26,427 nt of DNA from Flavobacteriaceae bacterium (GTDB lineage: Bacteria > Bacteroidota > Bacteroidia > Flavobacteriales > Flavobacteriaceae). The stretch's first letter is position 1. Every line of letters starts with the position of its first letter. A program made the translations under genes and the position numbers. Shown here in pieces: positions 1-7,105 of this stretch. Under the pieces are notes generated by a model. The model searched no databases and had not been told where the DNA came from. It saw only the letters and a list, made by a program, of their open reading frames with translations. The stretch spans positions 3,457-29,883 of the forward strand of contig DQCR01000002.1 in the NCBI GenBank assembly GCA_003533785.1, given 5' to 3'.

Positions 1-731
<731 letters not shown>

Positions 732-732
<1 letters not shown>

Positions 733-1010
733 TGTATTTAGAAATCATTTCTCCAGAAACAACACTCTTCCAAGGGGAAGTGAGTTCAGTGAGTGTCCCC
801 GGTACCAAAGGGAGTTTTCAACTTTTAGAAAACCACGCTCCCATTGTTTCTACGCTAAAAGAAGGTACTGTAGTCATCAAAGGTCAAATTGATCTTCCAG
901 AAGAAGCTAAAGCCTTCTTCAATACAGTAAACAGTGATGAACTCCATTATGTACTCCGTTCAGGTACAGTTGAGATGAAAGACAACAAGATTATCTTGTT
1001 GAGTGACTAA
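732..1010 (+). CDS. atpC: F1Fo ATP synthase epsilon subunit, short form
   Basis: A 92-residue protein starting MYLEIISPETTLFQGEV, with the conserved G-x-F-x-x-L-x-x-H-A-P signature (GSFQLLENHAPIV) of the N-terminal beta-sandwich of epsilon. This domain contacts gamma and the c-ring in the central stalk. The usual 130-140 residue protein has a C-terminal two-helix domain that can inhibit ATP hydrolysis; here the protein stops just after the beta domain (residues NKIILLSD). No frameshifted remnant of the helical domain is seen: the next gene's signal peptide begins 28 bases after the stop. Short epsilon subunits are, as far as I know, common in Bacteroidota, so I read this as a natural short form. 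It overlaps atpD by one base. Confidence 0.93.
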
Positions 1011-1037
1011 TTTTTGGAATACAATCCCTTACCCCAT

Positions 1038-2861
1038 ATGAAACCTACATTCTTACCATTTTTTTGGTTAATTACATCATCATTTCTTTTTGCGCAGAAC
1101 GTCCAAGACTCTCTAGCGACTACCCCTCTTGATGAAGTGATCCTCACTTCGGGACGGATTGATTTGGCTTTGTCCAAAAATTCAAGATTCATTCAAATCC
1201 TTTCGAAAGAAGAAATTGCCCAGTCTCCAGTCCAAACCTTGGCCGAGTTGCTCCAACAAGTAGCAGGGATCGATATCAGACGACGTGGAGTATCAGGTAT
1301 GCAAGCCGATTTATTTATCCGTGGAGGCGGGTTCGACCAAACCCTTCTGTTAGTAGACGGAATCAAATTAGAAGATGCTCAAACAGGACATCACCTGCTC
1401 AATTTTGCTCCCCCATTGGAAGTCATTGAGCGGATCGAAATATTTAAGGGCCCTGCGGCACGGGTTTTTGGGCAGAATGCTTTTACTGGAGCCATCAATA
1501 TTGTCACCAAAATACCCAAAGATTCCCAAGCAAGCTTGGGACTGAGTGGAGGTTCATTCAGCCATTTTAGAGGCGAAGCCAACCTTCAAACAGCAGGTGA
1601 AAAATCCTCATTTATTGCGCACTATAGCCGAAATACTTCCGAAGGTTACCGTTACAATACTGATTTTGAAAACAATCAAGTATTTATCAAGGGAACATTT
1701 AATTCCGAAAAGCGGCCGATTTCTCTATTGGCTAGTTTCGGAGACCGAAAGTTTGGGGCCAATGGATTTTATGCCCTTCCTTCCTATACGGAACAGTATG
1801 AAGAAACCCAAGCGAGTGTTGTTGCTTTAACTTCGGAATGGAACCAAAGCAATTGGACGCTCAAACCCAGAGTATACTGGCGTCGAGGACAGGATATGTA
1901 TCTTTTCGTCAGAGACAACCCCAGTCTCTATCGCAACCTTCATATCAGTAATAAAATGGGCTTGGCTCTTGATGCGAGTAGAACATCCAATGGGGGAACT
2001 ACAGGAATCGGAATTGATTTGGCAAAAATTACACTTTCCAGCAACAACCTAGGGAAAAGGGATCGTTTTGTGACCACACTCTTTGTGGAACACCAATTCC
2101 AATGGGGAGATGACAAATGGCAATTAACACCAGGGATTTCGATGACTAAGTATTCTGATTTTCAGGCCTATTTTTTCCCCGGAGTTGATATTGGGTACAA
2201 GCTTACAGAAGGGATACGAATATTTGCTAACTCTGGTTACACCTATCGGATTCCTACCTTCACCGACTTATACTATAGTGACCCGACGACCTTAGGAAAT
2301 GAAAACCTTGAAGTAGAGGAAGCACTTACCCACGAATTGGGTCTTCGGTGGCTTTCTTCTAAAATCCAATTCAGTGCCGCAGCATTCTATCGCAAAGCTG
2401 AAAATTTGATCGATTATATCCGAATGGCTGAGGACAGCCCCTTTGAAGCGACAAATATTCGTTCGGTCAACACAACGGGTTTGGATATAGAGACCAAAGC
2501 AACCTTCCAATGGAATCAAAAACCCCACCGGGTACAAGCGGGGTATACCTATTTAAGCGACGACTTACGAGTCCTTCCAAGTTCAGATTCTCGCTATAGT
2601 ATCAATTCTCTAATTCACCATGTGACAGTGAATTACCAAGCACAGTGGACTTCCAGATTTTCAACTGCCTTGGCCTATAAGTATGCCGAACGCCGGAATC
2701 AAAACCCTTATACCGTGGTGGATTTGGGGTTTCAGTGGCAGTGGAATAGCATTCAACTCGAAGCCAATTTAAATAACCTCTTCAATGCCGAGTATACGGA
2801 AATGAATTTGGTACCGATGCCATTAGGAAACGGAATGTTAGGAATTCGAGTGATGCTCTAA
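1038..2861 (+). CDS. TonB-dependent outer-membrane receptor (BtuB-like)
   Basis: I choose the ATG at 1038 (607 residues) over an upstream TTG at 1014, because the signal peptide MKPTFLPFFWLITSSFLFAQ starts there. After it comes a TonB-box-like stretch (LDEVILTSGR). The plug domain follows at about residues 45-155, with LAELLQQVAGIDIRRRGV, QADLFIRGGGFDQTLLLVDG and the ERIEIFKGPAARVFGQNAFTGAINIVTK hallmark. The rest is a 22-strand barrel ending in a membrane-anchoring C-terminal strand (GMLGIRVML). There is no N-terminal carboxypeptidase-regulatory-like domain, so it is not a SusC-type protein; it resembles the BtuB/FepA group that imports cobalamin, siderophores or other small ligands. The ligand cannot be told from sequence. 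It follows atpC by 27 bases on the same strand without a visible terminator, and its 3' end overlaps recX convergently by 24 bases. Confidence 0.9.
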   Translation: MKPTFLPFFWLITSSFLFAQNVQDSLATTPLDEVILTSGRIDLALSKNSRFIQILSKEEIAQSPVQTLAELLQQVAGIDIRRRGVSGMQADLFIRGGGFDQTLLLVDGIKLEDAQTGHHLLNFAPPLEVIERIEIFKGPAARVFGQNAFTGAINIVTKIPKDSQASLGLSGGSFSHFRGEANLQTAGEKSSFIAHYSRNTSEGYRYNTDFENNQVFIKGTFNSEKRPISLLASFGDRKFGANGFYALPSYTEQYEETQASVVALTSEWNQSNWTLKPRVYWRRGQDMYLFVRDNPSLYRNLHISNKMGLALDASRTSNGGTTGIGIDLAKITLSSNNLGKRDRFVTTLFVEHQFQWGDDKWQLTPGISMTKYSDFQAYFFPGVDIGYKLTEGIRIFANSGYTYRIPTFTDLYYSDPTTLGNENLEVEEALTHELGLRWLSSKIQFSAAAFYRKAENLIDYIRMAEDSPFEATNIRSVNTTGLDIETKATFQWNQKPHRVQAGYTYLSDDLRVLPSSDSRYSINSLIHHVTVNYQAQWTSRFSTALAYKYAERRNQNPYTVVDLGFQWQWNSIQLEANLNNLFNAEYTEMNLVPMPLGNGMLGIRVML

Positions 2862-3320
2862 GCGAGTAAGACAATCATAAATTAAAGTACTTTCCCATCC
2901 TCGGTATTTGAGGGCATCAAACACCTTTTTTTTACGCATCGATAGGGACTTGTTTGGATGGGTTTGCCAGAATTTTTTAGCGAGTTCCTCGATGGTTTCT
3001 AAGTATAGTTTATCATCGATTTCTCTGAGACCAAGTTGGATGTTATAGGCAGAAAGCTTCTTGCCTTTCAGTTCTCGAACAATGCGTTCTTTCCCCCATT
3101 TCTTAATCCGAAATTTGCCACGGGCAAAGCTCTTGGCATAGCGGCCTTCGTTTAGATAGTTTTGCTCAATTAAATGGCCAATGATTTGTTCTTGTGCTGC
3201 TGGGATGATTCCTAGTGCGTTCAATTTAATACTGACCTCAAGATGACAGCGTTCTTGATAGGCACAATAGTACTCTAATTTTTTTTGGGCTTCGGTGACT
3301 GTTAAACCTTCTTTTGGCAT
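2838..3320 (-). CDS. recX: Regulatory protein RecX
   Basis: A 160-residue, basic, all-helical protein. The match to RecX rests on the N-terminal LTVTEAQKKLEYYCAYQERCHLEV block, followed by the typical LIEQNYLNEGRYAKSFARGK repeat and then by RIKKWGKERIVRELKGK and the AxxLGLREID-like segment. RecX proteins are tandem three-helix repeats that bind RecA filaments and limit recombinase activity in the cytoplasm. Length is normal. recA is not in the window. The ATG (CAT at 3318-3320) lies only about 6 bases after the T-run of a strong terminator serving the upstream ribonuclease gene, and I see no TAnnTTTG box in front of it. Its 3' end overlaps the convergent receptor gene by 24 bases. Confidence 0.9.
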   Translation of the reverse strand: MPKEGLTVTEAQKKLEYYCAYQERCHLEVSIKLNALGIIPAAQEQIIGHLIEQNYLNEGRYAKSFARGKFRIKKWGKERIVRELKGKKLSAYNIQLGLREIDDKLYLETIEELAKKFWQTHPNKSLSMRKKKVFDALKYRGWESTLIYDCLTRLEHHSNS

Positions 3321-3325
3321 AGGAT

Positions 3326-3363
3326 AAAAATAAAAAAACCGCCCTACATCTGTAAGGCGGTTT
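3326..3363 (-). terminator. Rho-independent terminator of the RNase E/G gene
   Basis: On the minus strand an 8-bp perfect stem (AAACCGCC at 3336-3343 pairs with GGCGGTTT at 3356-3363) can extend by a TACA/TGTA pairing inside the loop. It is followed by seven T, one A and five T on the minus strand. It starts 4 bases after the stop codon of the ribonuclease gene at 3367. Orientation is clear, because the long T-run exists only in the minus direction. Confidence 0.88.
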
Positions 3364-3366
3364 CTT

Positions 3367-4920
3367 TTAATTCCTCAGTCGTTTTCCTCGATTATTGAGA
3401 AAACGAAAATCTAAATACAAGTAAGCATTTCGGGGTACAATTCGTACCCATTTTTTGTGTTCTAACCACCATTTGAATCGGATGGATGGAAATCCTTGGG
3501 TGAAATAAGCAGCAATAAAAGGGTGCAAGTGCAAATTGATGCGCTGGCCTTTGTTCTGCTTATGCTTAACTACTTTGTTAAGCTCTGCGTTGATTTTGTC
3601 GATTAGAACGATGGGAGCTTCTACCTCACCATTTTGGTTGGGATTACGCTCTTTAGTTTTAATATTCATTTCCGGACGGACCCGTTGTCGGGTTATTTGA
3701 ATCAAACCAAACTTACTGGGGGGTAATATCTTGTGTTTGGCTCGGTCTTCTTTCATTTCATTACGGAGGTGATCGAACAGTTTTCGTCTGTTTTCCCCCG
3801 AATTTAAATCGATGAAATCAACCACAATGATTCCGCCCATATCTCGAAGACGAAGTTGTCGTGCAATTTCTGAAGCAGCGATCATATTCACTTCTAATGC
3901 GGTATCTTCCTGAGATTTCGATTTGTTGGAACGATTTCCACTGTTGACATCAATTACGTGAAGGGCTTCGGTGTGTTCGATGACCAAATAGGCTCCTTTT
4001 TGCATAGAGACCGTTTGTCCAAAACTGGTTTTGATTTGACGGTCGATGCCAAATTTTTCAAAGATCGGAAGTCGATCTTTGTACAATTTGACAATGCTTT
4101 GCTTTTTCGGTGCAATGGCCGCAATGTAGTCTTTAACTTCTTCTTGCAATTGGGGATCATCGGTGTGGATTCCCTTGAAGCTGTCATCAAAAATATCCCG
4201 TAAAATAGAAGATGAGCGATTGATTTCACTCAATACTTTGGTAGGATGCTTATCGATGCGTGGCAATTGCTGGCACAAGTTTTTCCAACGTTTTAACAAG
4301 GATTGTAAATCGGCGTCAAGTTCCGCTACTTTTTGCCCTTCAGCTACGGTGCGGATAATGATACCAAATCCTTTGGGACGAATACTCTGAACCAAACGTT
4401 TAAGACGGCTTTTCTCTGCTCGGTCTTCAATTTTTTGTGAAATAGAGACACGATCCGAAAAAGGCATTACTACCATAAAACGTCCAGCCAGTGAAATTTC
4501 TGAACTCAATCGTGGGCCTTTGGTAGAAATGGGCTCTTTGACCACCTGCACCAAAACGTTTTGTTGGCTTTTCACTACGGATTCAATATTTCCATCTTTG
4601 GAAATATCTGCTTCGAATCGGAAATTTTTTAAAAAATAATCTTTTTGCTTACCTGTACTTATTTGTTTCAAAAATTTTAGCATGGAAGGAAATCGTGGAC
4701 CCAGGTCGTGATAGTGTAAAAAACCATCTTTTTCGTGACCCACATTGACAAAGGCTGCATTGAGCCCGGCCATAGATTTTCTGGCTTTGGCAATGTAAAC
4801 ATCACCGACAGAAAATTTATTGTTTTCTACTTCCTTATTGAGCTCAATTAACTTTCCATCCTTGAGCAAAGCAAAATCAACAGCAGAGGAATTCGATCGT
4901 ATAATCAGTTCTTTATTCAC
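3367..4920 (-). CDS. rng: Rne/Rng family endoribonuclease (RNase G-like)
   Basis: A 517-residue protein opening MNKELIIRSNSSAVDFALL. It has an S1 RNA-binding domain at about residues 36-120 (VGDVYIAKARKSMAGLNAAFVNVG, with DGFLHYHDLG) and the RNase H-like/DNase I-like catalytic core. The two metal-binding aspartates are visible: D324 in HVIDVNSG and D368 in IIVVDFIDL, spaced as in the E. coli enzymes. The region that normally holds the zinc-link CPxCxG motif reads ERNPNQNG (about residues 422-429) and has no cysteine. The long unstructured degradosome scaffold of RNase E is absent, so it is RNase G-sized. The likely role is mRNA decay and rRNA 5' maturation in the cytoplasm. It lies downstream of the HU and COX24-like genes and ends in a strong terminator. 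Confidence 0.93.
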   Translation of the reverse strand: MNKELIIRSNSSAVDFALLKDGKLIELNKEVENNKFSVGDVYIAKARKSMAGLNAAFVNVGHEKDGFLHYHDLGPRFPSMLKFLKQISTGKQKDYFLKNFRFEADISKDGNIESVVKSQQNVLVQVVKEPISTKGPRLSSEISLAGRFMVVMPFSDRVSISQKIEDRAEKSRLKRLVQSIRPKGFGIIIRTVAEGQKVAELDADLQSLLKRWKNLCQQLPRIDKHPTKVLSEINRSSSILRDIFDDSFKGIHTDDPQLQEEVKDYIAAIAPKKQSIVKLYKDRLPIFEKFGIDRQIKTSFGQTVSMQKGAYLVIEHTEALHVIDVNSGNRSNKSKSQEDTALEVNMIAASEIARQLRLRDMGGIIVVDFIDLNSGENRRKLFDHLRNEMKEDRAKHKILPPSKFGLIQITRQRVRPEMNIKTKERNPNQNGEVEAPIVLIDKINAELNKVVKHKQNKGQRINLHLHPFIAAYFTQGFPSIRFKWWLEHKKWVRIVPRNAYLYLDFRFLNNRGKRLRN

Positions 4921-4935
4921 TCTGAACTAGTTTGT

Positions 4936-4985
4936 ATTGTCCCTAAAGACAATGGATTAAACAATAAATATCAGGTTATTACCTG
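4936..4985 (-). other. Intergenic leader upstream of the RNase gene with two small inverted repeats
   Basis: The 126 bases between the COX24-like gene and the RNase start (4921-5046) hold no other gene I can support. Two short dyads are seen: ATTGTC (4936-4941) with GACAAT (4948-4953), and CAGGT (4972-4976) with ACCTG (4981-4985). The first lies about 16 bases upstream of the RNase ATG and could fold in the mRNA leader. E. coli RNase E feeds back on its own 5' leader, so a structured leader here is worth noting, but the stems are short and could be chance. No TAnnTTTG box is seen here. Confidence 0.3.
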
Positions 4986-5046
4986 TTGTTTTTTTTCAAA
5001 AACAATTTCAATGAACTTGGGAATGTTTTTAAGTGTGCCCTACACA

Positions 5047-5136
5047 CTATTTCTTTTTGTGGCGATTCGCTCTTCTACGTTTTTTACGCTTGTGCGTCGC
5101 TACCTTGTGTCTTTTTCTTTTTTTACCACTAGGCAT
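5047..5136 (-). CDS. 29-residue basic protein, COX24/AURKAIP1 (mS38)-like
   Basis: A very small ORF on the minus strand, with its ATG at 5134-5136 and TAG at 5047-5049. It begins MPSGKKRKRHKVATHKRKKR and ends RANRHKKK, with 17 Lys/Arg in 29 residues. From memory this pattern is widespread and nearly invariant in Bacteroidota and is annotated there as an AURKAIP1/COX24-domain protein, related to the C-terminal motif of mitochondrial ribosomal protein mS38. A role as a ribosome-associated RNA-binding peptide is therefore likely but not shown here. It starts 32 bases after the HU stop codon, so it is probably co-transcribed with HU; the RNase gene follows 126 bases downstream. The protein is easily missed by gene callers because of its length. 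Confidence 0.8.
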   Translation of the reverse strand: MPSGKKRKRHKVATHKRKKRRRANRHKKK

Positions 5137-5168
5137 AAAGTTGTTTTGTTAAATTCGACAATAATTTC

Positions 5169-5459
5169 TTAAGCGACAGGGACCTTGGATTTTACACCTT
5201 GGACGAATACTTTCGCTGGTTTGAACGCGGGGATATTATGGGCAGGGATTTGAACTGCTACATTTTTAGAAATATTACGCCCGGTTTTTTCAGCGCGTGT
5301 TTTGATAATAAAACTCCCAAATCCTCTTAAATAAACGTTTTCACCTTTTTCTAGAGAACTTTTAACCTCGTTCATAAATTTTTCAACGACTGCCTGTACA
5401 TCGGCTTTGTCAATTCCCGATTGCTCGGATACGTTTGCTACAATATCTGCTTTTGTCAT
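5169..5459 (-). CDS. HU family DNA-binding protein
   Basis: A 96-residue histone-like protein beginning MTKADIVANVSEQSGIDKAD, followed by the helical dimerisation region. It then has the family signature GFGSFIIKTRAEKTGRNISK and the DNA-binding arm ending in IPAFKPAKVF. The arm proline in the QIPAHNIPAFKP stretch is in the right place to intercalate into bent DNA. HU proteins bend and compact the nucleoid as dimers. The length is slightly above the 90 residues of E. coli HU because of a C-terminal VQGVKSKVPVA tail. It is divergent from mutY, and a good -7 box lies upstream on the minus strand. Confidence 0.94.
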   Translation of the reverse strand: MTKADIVANVSEQSGIDKADVQAVVEKFMNEVKSSLEKGENVYLRGFGSFIIKTRAEKTGRNISKNVAVQIPAHNIPAFKPAKVFVQGVKSKVPVA

Positions 5460-5502
5460 TCTCGTATTTTTACAGATTTATATTATTAGATTTAAAGGCT
5501 CG

Positions 5503-5510
5503 CAAATATA
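5503..5510 (-). promoter_or_regulatory. Bacteroidota-type -7 box upstream of HU
   Basis: The minus strand reads TATATTTG here, a perfect match to the Bacteroidota -7 consensus TAnnTTTG. It would place the transcription start about 35-40 bases before the HU ATG. A -33 TTG at the expected distance is not exact (TAG/AGT instead). The box lies in the 132-base divergent gap with mutY. Confidence 0.6.
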
Positions 5511-5591
5511 CACATTAATAATTATAAACTACTCTGAATAACCATTTTAAAAGAACTGTGGAGACGCTAAGTTTCGGATATCTTTAGACCT

Positions 5592-6626
5592 ATGAGTTGG
5601 CAAATAAAACTGTTGGATTGGTATGAAATCAATCGTCGCGATCTTCCTTGGCGGAAAACGAAAGACCCCTATCCAATTTGGTTGTCTGAAATTATCATGC
5701 AACAAACCCGAGTGCAACAAGGACTGCCCTACTACCACTCTCTTGTAAAGGCCTACCCAAAGATAAAAGACCTTGCGGAGGCTACTGAAAAAGAAGTCCT
5801 CAAACGCTGGGAAGGTTTGGGGTATTATTCTCGAGCACGCAACCTTCATGCAACCGCTCAATTTATCAGTAAAGAAATGAATGGAACCTTTCCCAGCACC
5901 TTTGATACGATCATTCAACTCAAAGGAATAGGCGATTACACGGCTAGTGCCATTGCTTCTATTGCCTTTGGATTGCCTCATGCTGTTGTTGATGGAAATG
6001 TGTATCGAGTTTATTCCCGTTTCTACGGCATTGATCTTCCGATCAATACAACACCTGCATTTAAACATTTTAAAGAAGTAGCTCAAAAAGCCCTTCCAGC
6101 GGAAGACCCTGGAACGTTCAATCAGGCATTAATGGAACTAGGAGCGCTGCAGTGCACACCAAAAAATCCAAAATGTCAGACTTGCCCTCTGCTCTATGAA
6201 TGCAAAGCCTATGCAGAAAATGAAGTGGAACGGTGGCCGATAAAGACGACAAAAACAAAAATTAAGAAGCGGTATTTTCACTACCTAGTTTTCGAGTGTG
6301 GAGATCAAAAAAAGTACTTACAGCAACGTCAGTCCTCAGGGATATGGCACAAACTATATGAGTTTCCCCTTATCGAAAGAAATCGAACGCTAACATCACC
6401 TGACCAAAAATTCTTAAAGACCATTGGAAGCTACACTCAAAGCCCTTTTGAAGTAGAGCCAATTGGAAGTACGCGATGGCATAAACTGAGTCATCAGCAT
6501 ATAGAAATAAGCTTTTGGAAAGTTAAAACTAAACCTCTTCAGTTTGCCGGATTCACAGTCAAAGAGTGGAAACAACTTCCATTTCCTATCCCAATAGCCC
6601 ATTTTTTAAAGGAAACACGAGCGTAA
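5592..6626 (+). CDS. mutY: A/G-specific adenine DNA glycosylase MutY
   Basis: A 344-residue protein that removes adenine mispaired with 8-oxoguanine. The N-terminal glycosylase domain shows the catalytic glutamate E33 in WLSEIIMQQTRVQQ. It also has the helix-hairpin-helix LKGIGDYTASAIAS and catalytic aspartate D134 in AVVDGNVYRV. The iron-sulfur cluster loop C188-x6-C195-x2-C198-x5-C204 is intact. The C-terminal region from about residue 225 is the NUDIX-like 8-oxoG recognition domain, with the SxRWHKLSHQHIEISFW segment. Start at 5592 places MSWQIKLLDWYEINRRDLPW in family register. Weak TAnnTTT boxes lie just upstream (5568-5575, 5579-5586). It heads the mutY-ssb-gldE-gldD order, which is conserved in flavobacteria. 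Confidence 0.95.
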   Translation: MSWQIKLLDWYEINRRDLPWRKTKDPYPIWLSEIIMQQTRVQQGLPYYHSLVKAYPKIKDLAEATEKEVLKRWEGLGYYSRARNLHATAQFISKEMNGTFPSTFDTIIQLKGIGDYTASAIASIAFGLPHAVVDGNVYRVYSRFYGIDLPINTTPAFKHFKEVAQKALPAEDPGTFNQALMELGALQCTPKNPKCQTCPLLYECKAYAENEVERWPIKTTKTKIKKRYFHYLVFECGDQKKYLQQRQSSGIWHKLYEFPLIERNRTLTSPDQKFLKTIGSYTQSPFEVEPIGSTRWHKLSHQHIEISFWKVKTKPLQFAGFTVKEWKQLPFPIPIAHFLKETRA

Positions 6627-6635
6627 AAAAATTCT

Positions 6636-6643
6636 TATATTTG
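6636..6643 (+). promoter_or_regulatory. Bacteroidota-type -7 box upstream of ssb
   Basis: TATATTTG matches the -7 consensus TAnnTTTG exactly and lies 10 bases after the mutY stop codon. It predicts a transcription start about 15-20 bases before the ssb ATG at 6667. No TTG is present at the ideal -33 position. It would let ssb-gldE-gldD be expressed independently of mutY. Confidence 0.55.
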
Positions 6644-6666
6644 AGTATGCTCTAAAATCAAAAAAT

Positions 6667-7089
6667 ATGAATGGCACCTTAAACAAAGTAATCCTGATCG
6701 GACATCTGGGAGACGATGTCAAGCTCCACTATTTTGATGGAGGCGACTGTGTAGGGAGATTTAGTCTGGCTACAAACGAATCCTACACGAACAAAAACAC
6801 GGGTGATCGTGTAACGAACACCGAATGGCACAATATTGTTCTTCGAAACAAAGCAGCAGAAATTTGTGAAAAATACCTTAGCAAAGGTGATAAAGTATAC
6901 CTTGAAGGTAAAATTAAAACACGGAAATGGCAATCGAAAGAAGGAGTAGACCGTTATACTACTGAAGTTCACGTTAACGAGTTCACCTTTTTAAGCACCA
7001 AAAAACAAACGGATGCGCTGGGCAAGCAAATTACGCCAGAGGCACCCAAGGCAGAAGAGACTCCTCCAGACGATGATTTACCATTTTAA
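6667..7089 (+). CDS. ssb: Single-stranded DNA-binding protein
   Basis: A 140-residue protein beginning MNGTLNKVILIGHLGDDVKL. The OB fold covers about residues 1-112, with the family blocks VGRFSLATNESY, TEWHNIVLRNKAAEICEKYL and GDKVYLEGKIKTRKWQ. A short acidic linker follows, ending in DDDLPF, the conserved C-terminal tip that recruits replication and repair proteins. It protects single-stranded DNA as a tetramer in replication, recombination and repair. Flavobacterial genomes often carry more than one ssb; this is the copy linked to mutY and gldE. A -7 box lies just upstream, and gldE follows 16 bases downstream. Confidence 0.95.
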   Translation: MNGTLNKVILIGHLGDDVKLHYFDGGDCVGRFSLATNESYTNKNTGDRVTNTEWHNIVLRNKAAEICEKYLSKGDKVYLEGKIKTRKWQSKEGVDRYTTEVHVNEFTFLSTKKQTDALGKQITPEAPKAEETPPDDDLPF

Positions 7090-7092
7090 TTT

Positions 7093-7098
7093 AAGGAG
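7093..7098 (+). promoter_or_regulatory. Shine-Dalgarno AAGGAG deciding the TTG start of gldE
   Basis: AAGGAG sits 7 bases before the TTG at 7106, ideal spacing for a Shine-Dalgarno site. Such sites are uncommon in Bacteroidota, whose ribosomes sequester the anti-Shine-Dalgarno sequence. It supports the TTG start rather than the in-frame ATG at 7151, 45 bases further on. Confidence 0.5.
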
Positions 7099-7105
7099 AT
7101 AGTAC

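Noticed and set aside
1014..1037. TTG start giving eight extra residues to the TonB-dependent receptor
   Set aside because: The extra residues would sit before a complete signal peptide that starts at the ATG at 1038, so the later start is better.
1011..2861. Functional link between the TonB-dependent receptor and the ATP synthase genes
   Set aside because: Proximity without a terminator suggests possible read-through, but no shared pathway is known and the receptor's ligand is unidentified.
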